Position numbers and translations under genes: made by a program. A DNA stretch of 9,208 nucleotides from Methanothrix sp. (GTDB lineage Archaea; Halobacteriota; Methanosarcinia; Methanotrichales; Methanotrichaceae). The notes beneath the pieces were generated by a model. That model did not search any database. It had not been told where the DNA came from and saw nothing but the letters and a program-made list of their open reading frames with translations. The stretch lies in the NCBI GenBank assembly GCA_028679775.1, contig JAJRAX010000212.1, positions 1-9,208 on the forward strand, in the 5' to 3' direction. Positions 1 to 6,922 of the stretch are shown here, in pieces (the first letter of the stretch is position 1; each line of letters starts with the position of its first letter).

Positions 1-841
1 ATTTCACTAAGGAAAAAGCGCTATATATTTTGGATTCGATTTTTGTGAAGATTGGCTACCCTGATGAGTGGTGAGATTTCTCCGGACTCGAATAGAGAAC
101 GATTCCTATGTGATGAACGTTCTTAGGGCCGGAAACTTCAAGTTCGAACATGGAAACAACGGTTTGGATAAAGTAGGAAAGCCTGTAAACCGTGATGCAT
201 GGTACATGTCACCTCACACAGTAGATGCCTACAATGATCCGACGAAGAACACTATAGTCCTTTCGGCAGGAGTCCTGCAGCCACCCATATTTAACAAGGA
301 TGCAGATGATGCTATCAACTATGGCGCTATCGGAGCGATGATAGGACATGAAATGATTCATGGCTTTGATGACCAGGGAAGGCAGTTCGACAAAGACGGG
401 AACCTAACCGACTGGTGGACAAAAGAGGATGCAGATAAGTTCAACAGGAGCGCTCGCGTCTTAGTAGACGAATATAATAAGTTCGAAGTACTGCCAGATC
501 TCTACATCAATGGAAAATTGACTCTCGGAGAGAACATCGCAGATTTCGGAGGCCTGACTATATCCTACTGGGCGTATCGTATATCTTTGAACGGAGAGCC
601 TGAGAAGATCGATGGCTGTACAGGCGACCGGAGGTTCTTCCTTAGCTATGCACAGATGTGGAGGGAATCCACAAGAAATGAGTCGCGGAGAACATTGGTG
701 CAAGTAGATTCTCATTCGCCAACCAGGTTCAGAGTCAATGGTGTATTGTTCAATGTGCCTGAATTCTACAAAGCATTCCCTGAGGTCAAGGTTGAGGATA
801 AGCTCTACAGGCCAGAGGATCTGAGGCCGATAATCTGGTAG
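1..841 (+). pseudogene. M13 family metallopeptidase (neprilysin/PepO-like), 3' part, disrupted
   Basis: Zinc endopeptidase of the neprilysin/PepO family, degrading peptides, usually outside the cytoplasm. The beginning lies outside the window. The reading runs in frame 3 from base 3 (KEKAL, then KIGYPDEW), meets TGA at 72-74 where the family usually has Arg (a CGA to TGA change would explain it), continues DFSGLE, and must then slip to frame 2 at about 90-94 to give IENDSYVMNVLRAGNF. Loss of one A from GAAATA would explain the slip. The remaining 257-codon frame from GTG 68 is intact: HEMIH (residues 94-98) and GENIAD (E155, D159) carry the zinc ligands, H216 and R222 match the substrate-contacting His and Arg, and the end PIIW fits the family. 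The usual substrate-binding NAYY motif reads DAYN (53-56), suggesting further decay. GTG at 71-73 overlaps the TGA, so a restarted C-terminal half is conceivable. Sequencing error remains an alternative. Confidence 0.82.
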
Positions 842-977
842 AGCATATAACGCAGATGTGCTCAGATGAGAATCTGTTGCATATGGGATGCGTAGCGATA
901 GCGATGGGTAACCGATGTTTGTTCTTAAGTGCTACTACTCATTGATGAAACAGGAAAAAACTAAAAAGTTGGATAGC
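842..977. other. Convergent intergenic spacer between M13 pseudogene and MT1
   Basis: Both flanking genes end here (M13 from the left, MT1 from the right). I see only a weak 5-bp inverted repeat, GAGCA and TGCTC just after the M13 stop, and a short doubled AGCGAT near 894-905. No convincing terminator or gene. Confidence 0.5.
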
Positions 978-1802
978 CTAAGAGTGATTCTTGCAATACC
1001 ATATCATGGCATCCTTATACCTTCTCTGAACCCATATGCCGTTTTTTCTATTAACGAGTCTTTGAGTGTCCGCAAGGTGCACCAAAAGCCTTTGCTCCAT
1101 GTCAGGCGTTAAGCCGTAGGTGCTTTTGAGAATTTCTGTCTGCATATCTAGTGGAAGCTGATACCTTCGAGGGAATATCTCTATATTGGACGGGTAGCCC
1201 ATCTGAAGAAGGGCACCGTAAAGATAAATGTACTCTGGTCTCTCCTCATACAGTTCGAAAATCCTTTCATATACATCTTTAAATCCGTGATCTGCTCGCG
1301 TCACCAAGGTGAGAGCACCTTCAGTCACATCCAACATCTTCTGCAATGCTGGCATGATATCAGGCATGTGAAAACAGTAAGCTGCATTGACGAGGTCGTA
1401 TGTTTCAAGCTCAGATCTATCCACGTCCTGCCATAGCTTGTTTATGATCTGAATGTTCTCCAAGCCGTTCTTCTCAGCGCGTTTCAGCAATCTGGAACTC
1501 TGGACCTTAGAGGGCTCTATTACAGTGACGCTTCCTACAACCTTTGCTAGTGGAACGGTATAGGCTCCCGCACCTGCTCCTATATCTAACACTACAGAAT
1601 CCGAGTTTAAAAACCTGACCATTCGATCCAAGATCAAACCCGGATATCCTATGAGGTCATTATACTCATCGTCAGTGTCCGCGAACTTATAGCTTCCCCA
1701 GAAATCTTCGTTGGAGATTCCTTTTTCTTTCAGCTTTTGCACCCAGGGAGAATTCTCCCTTTGTTGCCTCCATTCTATAGCCCAATCGATCATAGCAGTC
1801 AT
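978..1802 (-). CDS. Class I SAM-dependent methyltransferase (MT1)
   Basis: Cytoplasmic methyltransferase with a Rossmann fold; the acceptor is unknown. Motif I VLDIGAGAGAYT lies at residues 71-82. E96 in VTVIEPSK is the likely acidic residue binding the SAM ribose, and WQDVDRSELETYDLVNAAYCFHM (124-146) spans the strand 4 region. A helical, Trp-rich N-terminus (1-60) and a C-terminal extension of about 100 residues form what is probably the substrate cap. The full frame gives 274 aa. Met4 (ATG at 1791-1793) may be the real start, because GAGAG touches the first ATG directly but sits 9 nt before the second. It ends with TAG. It faces the same way as the permease genes but is separated from them by 622 bp with its own TATA-like box, so it is probably transcribed separately. 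Its link to the transporter is only by proximity and by the presence of a second methyltransferase gene there. Confidence 0.85.
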   Translation of the reverse strand: MTAMIDWAIEWRQQRENSPWVQKLKEKGISNEDFWGSYKFADTDDEYNDLIGYPGLILDRMVRFLNSDSVVLDIGAGAGAYTVPLAKVVGSVTVIEPSKVQSSRLLKRAEKNGLENIQIINKLWQDVDRSELETYDLVNAAYCFHMPDIMPALQKMLDVTEGALTLVTRADHGFKDVYERIFELYEERPEYIYLYGALLQMGYPSNIEIFPRRYQLPLDMQTEILKSTYGLTPDMEQRLLVHLADTQRLVNRKNGIWVQRRYKDAMIWYCKNHS

Positions 1803-1852
1803 CTCTCATTAAAATACCAGATTCATATTGATGAATAGCAAAACATTCCATT

Positions 1853-1862
1853 CTTTTTAAAT
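1853..1862 (-). promoter_or_regulatory. Candidate archaeal TATA box for MT1
   Basis: The minus strand reads ATTTAAAAAG, close to the archaeal TATA consensus. Transcription starting about 25 nt downstream (near 1831) would leave a leader of about 30 nt before the MT1 start. Pattern match only. Confidence 0.35.
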
Positions 1863-2020
1863 TGTAATGTGCATAAAACCATAACATCCATTGGTTTCCG
1901 CCTCATATTCATGCTTTTCAAATTCCTATTATGTATTCATACTGCTTGTCTATCTCTTGAACTTTGAAGACATAACTTCTAAGATTAATCATCCTTCATA
2001 GTAATAAATATGTCGATAGA

Positions 2021-2046
2021 TGTAACAATACATGATATAATTTACA
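2021..2046. promoter_or_regulatory. Imperfect palindrome TGTAA-N16-TTACA, possible operator
   Basis: Five-base arms TGTAA (2021-2025) and TTACA (2042-2046) are exact inverted copies with a 16-base spacer. The enterobacterial NikR operator also has a 16-base spacer between inverted arms, but its arm sequence (GTATGA/TCATAC) is different. Arms this short arise easily by chance in AT-rich DNA, so this is a weak candidate. Confidence 0.15.
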
Positions 2047-2089
2047 GAAAAAAATATTATGGTTTCATTGAGTATCCAGAAGGATAGCA

Positions 2090-2158
2090 ATGAATAAAGA
2101 AGAGGATAGCGGTCCAGTTATGATGCAAATGGGGTGTTGTAGTATGTATAGTTGCTAA
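2090..2158 (+). other. Tiny reading frame (22 codons) with Shine-Dalgarno, likely start of a decayed gene
   Basis: ATG at 2090 is preceded by AGAAGGAT at a spacing of a few bases, a good ribosome binding site. The frame gives MNKEEDSGPVMMQM and stops at TAA 2156-2158. In another frame, open from 2124 to 2270, the reading continues without a stop (IVAKINWVFDQVHELSE and onward). A frameshift may therefore have broken a once longer gene. I do not recognise the protein. Confidence 0.25.
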
Positions 2159-2204
2159 AATAAATTGGGTCTTTGATCAGGTTCATGAATTATCTGAAAC
2201 TTCC

Positions 2205-2302
2205 ATGGGCGAGCCTATAACTAAAAAAACATATGATTTGATAGTGAGGCTCTCGCCGAGGACTGCTTGAGCATAGATGTTCGCCAACTGAATCGAAAAT
2301 AG
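2205..2302 (+). pseudogene. Frameshifted scrap resembling the N-terminus of a small uncharacterised protein family
   Basis: One frame from ATG 2205 reads MGEPITKKTYDLIV and stops at 2268-2270. A second frame from 2243 reads SEALAEDCLSIDVRQLNRK and stops with TAG at 2300-2302. The second segment resembles, from memory, the EDCLSIDVRxLxRxGLL start of small uncharacterised prokaryotic proteins that often begin MGGYGSGR. Joining the two segments requires a frameshift near 2235-2245, and the rest of such a protein is missing. Alternatively these are chance open frames; the match is short. Confidence 0.28.
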
Positions 2303-2424
2303 AACAATGGATTATAACAAGTCAATTTCTGAAAAATTATTTTTTGATTTTGGTTCTTGTAGCTCGCTTACAGAGTGTGATACGGTGAATTCGCTCCACA
2401 TGGGATCCATCTTTCCAATAGAAC

Positions 2425-3303
2425 CTACTCTATCCTCGTCCCTCGGCTCGGTGCCAGCTTTTTCTTCAGGTCTTCGCCAAGCAGATTGATGGAGAGCACA
2501 GTAATTACGATCATCATTCCCGGAAACATTGTCGTCCACCATATGCCTTGCATAATATCTCTTTGCGCTTCATTTAGCATGTTTCCCCAGCTTGGCAGAT
2601 GAGGTGGAATTCCAAGTCCCAAGAAGCTTAAGAATGACTCCGTCAGAATAGCATGGGCAGTCATTAGAGTCACCGATACTATGGCGATGTAAAGGAGATT
2701 GGGCATGATGTGCCGGTACAGAATATAACCGTCACCTGCCCCAAGTGACGTTGCTGATTCCACAAAAGGCCTTTGGCGAATGGAAAGTGCTTCGCTGCGG
2801 ACCAAACGTGCAGTACCCATCCAGTGCGTTAGCCCTATGGCTAGAATGATAGTCCACACACTTCTTGTGAACATAGTCACCAGAACCATGAGCAAGATCG
2901 TCTCGGGCGGAGAATAAATCGTGTCCACCAACCGCATCAAAATGCTGTCGACCAGGCCTCCGAAATACCCTGCCAAAAGCCCGATCAATACGCCCAGAGA
3001 TACGGTCAGAGCGGCGGCACAAATTCCTACCAGAAGCGATACCCGGGTTCCATAGAGCACCCGAGCAAACATGTCACGTCCCAGATGGTCTGTGCCAAAG
3101 GGATGATCAAATGATGGTGCCTGCATAGGCTGGTCTAGGCTTACCTGGACCGGATCATAAGAGATAAGATATGGAGCCAGCAAGGCCAGCAGTATGAGCA
3201 ATGCAATAAAGATCATCCCCAGAGTGACTTGCTTTATGCCTAGAAGTCCCCCCTGCTGCAACCTCATGATACGCGCCTTCATTTCCGCATTCCGTAGAAT
3301 CAT
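2425..3303 (-). CDS. nikC: Opp/Dpp/Nik-type ABC transporter permease, C subunit
   Basis: Second membrane subunit of the importer, 292 aa, normal for the OppC/DppC/NikC family. TM1 lies at about residues 26-48. The family signature HPFGTDHLGRDMFARVLYG (67-85) follows an external loop. TM segments lie near 90-112, 135-160, 202-222 and 258-276. The cytoplasmic EAA coupling loop is at about 180-203 (FVESATSLGAGDGYILYRHI), and FLSFLGLGIPPHLPSWGNML (224-243) is typical of C subunits. GGAGG lies 12 nt before the ATG, a rather long spacing. Met8, also preceded by a purine-rich GGAA, is an alternative start. The gene begins 20 bp after the stop of the partner permease and is the last gene of the transcript. 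The symbol follows family order; peptide transport (DppC-like) is equally possible. Confidence 0.88.
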   Translation of the reverse strand: MILRNAEMKARIMRLQQGGLLGIKQVTLGMIFIALLILLALLAPYLISYDPVQVSLDQPMQAPSFDHPFGTDHLGRDMFARVLYGTRVSLLVGICAAALTVSLGVLIGLLAGYFGGLVDSILMRLVDTIYSPPETILLMVLVTMFTRSVWTIILAIGLTHWMGTARLVRSEALSIRQRPFVESATSLGAGDGYILYRHIMPNLLYIAIVSVTLMTAHAILTESFLSFLGLGIPPHLPSWGNMLNEAQRDIMQGIWWTTMFPGMMIVITVLSINLLGEDLKKKLAPSRGTRIE

Positions 3304-3323
3304 TTTCGTTCCATTCCTCCTCT

Positions 3324-4310
3324 TTAGCCGTACTTAACTCTAGGATCGACCAGCGCATAGGCCACATCTGCCAACAGATTTCCCAGGATCACTAGCAGGC
3401 TGGTAAAGAGCGTCAGCCCCATAAGTAGCATGTAATCCGCCCTCAGAGCTGCATCATAGGCGAGCTTTCCGATCCCCGGCCAAGCGAAAATGCTCTCTAC
3501 CACCACGCTGCCACCAATCAAGAACGGAATGATTAGGCCTATCTGAGTGATGAAAGGAAGCAGAGAGTTTCGCAAAGCATGCCGCAAGATTATGTCCCGT
3601 TCAGCTAGGCCTTTTGCCCTAGCGGTAAGAACATAATCCTCATTCATGGACTCCTGAAGCGATGATCGAAAGTATGCGTAAAAAGCAGCCATATGGCTGA
3701 CAGCTAAAACACAGGCGGGCAGAATCAAATGACGTATCCTGTCCAATACATAGGGCATAAACGACTCTGGCACATCCACGGAGACCATGCGAGAGGAGGG
3801 AAGCCAGCCCAGCCAAGCGGAAAAGACCAGCATGGCCAGAAGGGCAACAAGAAACGTTGGCATTGAGTACAGCAGGTAGCTTAAGCCGTTTAGAGACGCA
3901 TCTAATCTCGACCCTGCTCGAAGTGCAGAAGCCAAACCCAGAAGCACAGCCAGGATCGCACTGAGGCCATATCCCGTCAGCGTCAGGATCAGCGTGGCTG
4001 GGAAGCGCTCTAAAATCACATCCATAACTGGCCGCTTGTTGATATACGAAAATCCCCAGTCGCCCTGTAAGATCTTTCCTAGCCAGGCCAAATAACGGAC
4101 CTGTACAGGCTGATCCAGCCCGAGCTGCGTTTCCACTTTTGCCAAGTCTTCAGGTGGCATCTTTTGCACTGTGATCAATCCCAGGTAGGCGACCACGGGA
4201 TCCACCGGCGAAAAATAAAATATGAGGAAGGTCAGCACGGAAATCCCGAGCAGTAGTGGCGGGATTTGAATGACTCTCCTCACGATAAAGCTTGCCAGGT
4301 TGCGATCCAA
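3324..4310 (-). CDS. nikB: Opp/Dpp/Nik-type ABC transporter permease, B subunit
   Basis: First membrane subunit of the importer, 328 aa, typical of OppB/DppB/NikB. TM1 is at residues 12-32, and the extracytoplasmic segment at 33-95 includes LGLDQPVQVRYLAWLGKILQ and GDWGFSY, a family signature. Further TMs are near 107-130, 145-170, 196-213, 254-275 and 294-318. The EAA loop EDYVLTARAKGLAERDIILR (224-243) contacts an ATPase, and the C-terminus YALVDPRVKYG is typical. The start is TTG at 4308-4310: a stop codon lies in frame just upstream, no ATG or GTG follows it before this TTG, and AAGGAG sits 10 nt ahead. It begins 7 bp after the binding-protein stop, so translation is probably coupled. Whether nickel, peptide or another ligand passes cannot be read from the sequence. 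Confidence 0.88.
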   Translation of the reverse strand: MDRNLASFIVRRVIQIPPLLLGISVLTFLIFYFSPVDPVVAYLGLITVQKMPPEDLAKVETQLGLDQPVQVRYLAWLGKILQGDWGFSYINKRPVMDVILERFPATLILTLTGYGLSAILAVLLGLASALRAGSRLDASLNGLSYLLYSMPTFLVALLAMLVFSAWLGWLPSSRMVSVDVPESFMPYVLDRIRHLILPACVLAVSHMAAFYAYFRSSLQESMNEDYVLTARAKGLAERDIILRHALRNSLLPFITQIGLIIPFLIGGSVVVESIFAWPGIGKLAYDAALRADYMLLMGLTLFTSLLVILGNLLADVAYALVDPRVKYG

Positions 4311-4317
4311 ATTGCCA

Positions 4318-5913
4318 TCACTCCTTATTCCATTTTTCTACATTCCACCACAGCTCGCCGTTGATACCTCCGTTGTTCCCTTCTCCATGTGGTCCGTTCC
4401 GGGATACGACCCCGGTTATTTTGTCGTTTAGAGCGTAGACATAATTGCCGAAGACTATGAAAGCCACTGGTTGATCATCGGCGAGTATCGTTTGCAGCTC
4501 CTGGTAAATCGCTTTTCTCTTTTCCTTGTCGAAGGTAGTCCTGCCATCTTCCAAAAGTTTATCAACTTCGGGATTGTTGTACGAAGCAGGGTTCCACCAC
4601 CCCTGTCCAATGGACTTAGAACACCAGAGATGATAGTTGCTGTCATCCGGATCAAAGGGAGAACCACCGGCAGCTGTAATAAAACTGCTGCGATATAGCT
4701 CCTGAGTGATCTCGTCCCAGCTTTTGCCCACAGGCTCCACTTTAATGCCTATGGCGGCCAGGTCAGTCTTAGCGGTGATGGCTATATCTTTCCGATCGCT
4801 TTCGGAAGAGGGATAGATTAGCTGAAACTCTAGATTCTTTCCATCCTTCTCCAGAACACCGTCCCCGTTCGAATCCTTGAAGCCAGCGTCAGCTAAGAGG
4901 CTCTTTGCCTCGGTGGGATCATAGCCAAAAGCTATGTCCGAATTGTAAACCCAATCCTGTTTCCTGAATGGTCCATAGGCGATCTCCCCTTGGCCACTGA
5001 AGATGGTATCCAGGATCTGCTGTTTGTTTATAGCGCGGGCTATCGCCTGGCGAACCTCTTTGATATCGAAAGGCCACATTGTGCTAGGAAGATTAAGGGC
5101 AAACCAGTTCGCGGAAGGTTCTGAGTATATCTTTATGCCGTTTGTCCCCTCCAAGGTCTTCATGGACCTTGGGTCGATTTTGATGGCATCGACCTCGCCA
5201 CTCTTCAGGAGGTTTATCCTGGCGGATTCATCGGGCACAAAAACGTATTTCAATGTGTCAATTTTGGGAGCCCCGTCATAGGAATCGGGATTGGACTTGA
5301 GTACAAGCTCTTCTCCCCTCTTCCAGCTGTCGAACTTGTAAGGGCCTGTGCCTATAGGCTTTAGCCAGAAATCCGTTTTAGCCAAATCTTGCCCATCCAG
5401 AATATGCTCGGGCAGGATGGCCAGACAAAACCTCTCACCGAAGGAGACTATCCCCTCATTCAGGGTGAATTTCACAGTGTTAGGATCGACGATGTTAATG
5501 TTATCTATCGCATTAAATTCCGAAGATGTGGGGAAGATCGAAATCCATTTTCCACTCTTCATCAGATCATAGGTAAACTTCACGTCCTGTGCAGTGAAAT
5601 CAGATCCATCATGCCATTTTACACCTTTTTTAAGATGGAACGTGTAAGTCTTGCCATCCGGTGAGACATCCCATGACTCCGCTAGATCGGGTGCCATTTG
5701 TAAATTATTGTCTGACTTCAACAGCCCGCTGAATACTTTAATGGAGTCATAGACGGCCCCATGGCCGCTGAATGATAGTGGATTCAGGTCGTCCGGTTCT
5801 TTTCCTAAGGCGATGTTCAGGGTCTTTCCGGTCTGCTCTGCATCGGCGAGAGGCAGTGAGGCCAAAAAGATAACGCTGACCACCAAGACCGCCAAAAAAA
5901 ACTTCGTTTTCAT
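4318..5913 (-). CDS. nikA: Family 5 extracellular solute-binding protein (peptide/nickel type)
   Basis: Captures the ligand outside the membrane and delivers it to the permeases; 531 aa, normal for the SBP_bac_5 family. Residues 1-25 form a Sec signal peptide (hydrophobic [16 protein letters not shown], cleavage after ADA). The family signature at about 78-110 includes [27 protein letters not shown] and [14 protein letters not shown] and [13 protein letters not shown] lie further on, and the C-terminal lobe ends [10 protein letters not shown]. There is no lipobox cysteine after the signal and no C-terminal membrane anchor, which is unusual for an archaeal binding protein. The start is supported by GGAG 8 nt upstream. 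The ligand is not predictable: members bind peptides, Ni chelates, sugars and other compounds. It follows MT2 by 71 bp and precedes nikB by 7 bp. Confidence 0.88.
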   Translation of the reverse strand: MKTKFFLAVLVVSVIFLASLPLADAEQTGKTLNIALGKEPDDLNPLSFSGHGAVYDSIKVFSGLLKSDNNLQMAPDLAESWDVSPDGKTYTFHLKKGVKWHDGSDFTAQDVKFTYDLMKSGKWISIFPTSSEFNAIDNINIVDPNTVKFTLNEGIVSFGERFCLAILPEHILDGQDLAKTDFWLKPIGTGPYKFDSWKRGEELVLKSNPDSYDGAPKIDTLKYVFVPDESARINLLKSGEVDAIKIDPRSMKTLEGTNGIKIYSEPSANWFALNLPSTMWPFDIKEVRQAIARAINKQQILDTIFSGQGEIAYGPFRKQDWVYNSDIAFGYDPTEAKSLLADAGFKDSNGDGVLEKDGKNLEFQLIYPSSESDRKDIAITAKTDLAAIGIKVEPVGKSWDEITQELYRSSFITAAGGSPFDPDDSNYHLWCSKSIGQGWWNPASYNNPEVDKLLEDGRTTFDKEKRKAIYQELQTILADDQPVAFIVFGNYVYALNDKITGVVSRNGPHGEGNNGGINGELWWNVEKWNKE

Positions 5914-5928
5914 TTTTCCAACTCCGTT

Positions 5929-5934
5929 CTACAT
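5929..5934 (-). promoter_or_regulatory. Start-stop mini-ORF (ATG TAG) in the nikA leader
   Basis: On the minus strand AAAGGAG is followed after 7 nt by ATG and immediately by TAG, 16 nt before the nikA ATG. The nikA gene then has its own GGAG. The upstream site looks like a real ribosome binding site leading to a one-codon reading frame, which could load or hold ribosomes ahead of nikA. It may also be a chance ATG. Confidence 0.3.
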
Positions 5935-5954
5935 GCTTTAACTCCTTTCGAGTA

Positions 5955-5967
5955 TTTCTTTTAAATC
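5955..5967 (-). promoter_or_regulatory. Candidate internal TATA box for nikABC
   Basis: The minus strand reads GATTTAAAAGAAA within the MT2-nikA gap. A start about 25 nt downstream would fall near 5937, just before the mini-ORF. Together with the T-run behind MT2 it suggests that nikABC may have its own promoter. Pattern match only. Confidence 0.25.
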
Positions 5968-5975
5968 TCCTTAAC

Positions 5976-5982
5976 AAAAAAA
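5976..5982 (-). terminator. T7 run directly after the MT2 stop, possible terminator or attenuator
   Basis: The minus strand has seven T in a row only two bases after the MT2 TGA. Oligo-T runs alone can end archaeal transcription. No hairpin is visible ahead of it. If active it would lower readthrough from MT2 into nikA. Confidence 0.3.
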
Positions 5983-5984
5983 TG

Positions 5985-6752
5985 TCATTTCTGTCCGCAG
6001 ATCATATAATATGCCGCATTATGAGTTACTTTTTGCGAAAAAGGCATGTGCTTTCTCTGAATGTTTCGAATATTATCCAGATAGGTCAGATCTATTCCTT
6101 TAAATCCAGCTTCTTCCAGATAGGTTCTGGCCTTTTGGGCATCCATGCCACGTGGGTGAGGTAACGCTGATTCCGTCTCCTTCGAGTACCAGCCCTCTCT
6201 TGGATTCCGTCTCTCCAATATAAGGATGCTAAGATCACCTATTAGCCTTCGCAGCTTGCTTTCCAGAGAGACGTCCATCCATAGGCCATCGATTACAATC
6301 AGCCTGCCTTCATTCTTCAGAACTCGTTTCCACTCCTGAAGAGCACTTCGTGGCCGCAAAAGCGTCCAGAATACATGGCGGTTGAGAACTGCATCAAAAC
6401 TTTCATCCTCAAAACTCAGTTTCTCGGCATCTCCTGGCTCGAACCGCACCTTAAGATCCGCAACATTTGCTTTAGATCTAGCCTTTTGTAGCATTCTTTC
6501 CGAAAGATCGACACCTGTGACAATGTATCCCATCTCCGCCAGAACGCAGCTCATCTCGCCCGTTCCGCAGCCCACATCTAGTACTTTTGATCCAATCGGC
6601 GGAAGCACTGCCGAAAGCGCTTCAATCCAGGCCTCATGTTCCTTTTTGGTCTTGATGCCATGACCATGGTGGCTGTCGTAACTCTCTGAAGAGTCATCCC
6701 ATTTTGCTGCTATCTCCGCTTTGGCTTCCTTCTCCTGCAACGGCACGAACAT
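5985..6752 (-). CDS. Class I SAM-dependent methyltransferase (MT2, Methyltransf_11 type)
   Basis: Cytoplasmic methyltransferase of the UbiE/Methyltransf_11 group, 255 aa; the acceptor is unknown. Motif I VLDVGCGTGEMS is at residues 57-68, GVDLS with D82 follows strand 2, GDAEKLSFEDESFDAVLNRH (107-126) covers motifs II-III, and EWKRVLKNEGRLIVIDG (140-156) is the typical strand 5 region. A cap region of about 100 residues includes YSKETESALPHPRGM and a Tyr-rich end. The N-terminal stretch WDDSSESYDSHHGHGI resembles the SAM-entry helix. GGGG lies about 5 nt before the ATG. It is the first gene of the minus transcript that includes the binding protein and permeases, so a role tied to the imported molecule is plausible. 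It differs clearly from MT1 in the cap and in motif I, so the two are not recent duplicates. Confidence 0.87.
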   Translation of the reverse strand: MFVPLQEKEAKAEIAAKWDDSSESYDSHHGHGIKTKKEHEAWIEALSAVLPPIGSKVLDVGCGTGEMSCVLAEMGYIVTGVDLSERMLQKARSKANVADLKVRFEPGDAEKLSFEDESFDAVLNRHVFWTLLRPRSALQEWKRVLKNEGRLIVIDGLWMDVSLESKLRRLIGDLSILILERRNPREGWYSKETESALPHPRGMDAQKARTYLEEAGFKGIDLTYLDNIRNIQRKHMPFSQKVTHNAAYYMICGQK

Positions 6753-6922
6753 TGATCCCCGTCCTGAGTATTAAATCTATCTATTGAATTCATATTAAAT
6801 GCTAATTGCAAATCAATTTAACGCTATTTATATGCTGCTAACTATTATTTAATATTGCTAAGTCTTATTTAATCTCATATTAATAGTAACCTTTAATATC
6901 TTGTATTTGATAGGTCTACAAA
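6753..6922. promoter_or_regulatory. Divergent control region between MT2-nikABC and nikDE
   Basis: This 170-bp AT-rich gap lies between two transcripts that together encode one transporter. The octamer TTTAATAT occurs three times: minus strand 6792-6799 (40 nt before the MT2 ATG), plus strand 6848-6855, and plus strand 6892-6899 (24 nt before the nikD ATG). The outer two are placed well for TATA boxes of MT2 and nikD. The nikD start would then be nearly leaderless, which fits its weak Shine-Dalgarno (AGGT). The minus strand also has ATATAAATA at about 6824-6832, an alternative TATA box for MT2. Confidence 0.6.
6837..6873 (+). repeat. 17-bp imperfect direct repeat, 20-bp period, likely operator
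   Basis: GCTAACTATTATTTAAT (6837-6853) and GCTAAGTCTTATTTAAT (6857-6873) match at 15 of 17 positions and are separated by 3 bp. The 20-bp period is close to two helical turns, so both copies face the same side of the DNA. The pair sits in the middle of the divergent promoter region, as expected for a regulator serving both transcripts. The bound factor is unknown. Confidence 0.45.

Larger units (their letters stand above)
1803..2424. other. AT-rich intergenic region between MT1 and the permease operon
   Basis: This 622-bp gap is clearly richer in A+T than the genes around it. From low to high coordinates it holds the MT1 promoter region, an imperfect palindrome (2021-2046), a tiny reading frame with a good Shine-Dalgarno (2090-2158), gene-like scraps in shifting frames (2124-2302), and a T-rich stretch downstream of the last permease gene. 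In that last part the minus strand carries TTTTT at 2332-2336, about 90 nt past the permease stop, which could act as a weak archaeal terminator. No intact gene of convincing length is seen. The short open frames on either strand near 2307-2542 lack family features and partly mirror the permease gene. Confidence 0.6.

Noticed and set aside
72..74. TGA in the M13 gene as recoded Sec or Trp
   Set aside because: A nearby frameshift shows the gene is broken anyway, the expected residue is Arg, and other genes in the window use TGA as a normal stop.
461..715. Minus-strand open frame inside the M13 region
   Set aside because: It lies opposite the conserved M13 reading frame, has no recognisable motifs and no upstream signals; a shadow frame.
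915..1112. Plus-strand frame of 65 codons over the end of MT1
   Set aside because: It mostly mirrors the well-supported MT1 coding sequence and has no family features.
1687..1887. Minus-strand frame of 66 codons spanning the MT1 start
   Set aside because: It overlaps MT1 in another frame, its sequence is basic and low in recognisable structure, and MT1 has clear motifs there.
2312..2542. Minus-strand frame of 76 codons at the end of nikC
   Set aside because: About half lies over nikC in another frame and the rest in AT-rich spacer; no motif supports it.
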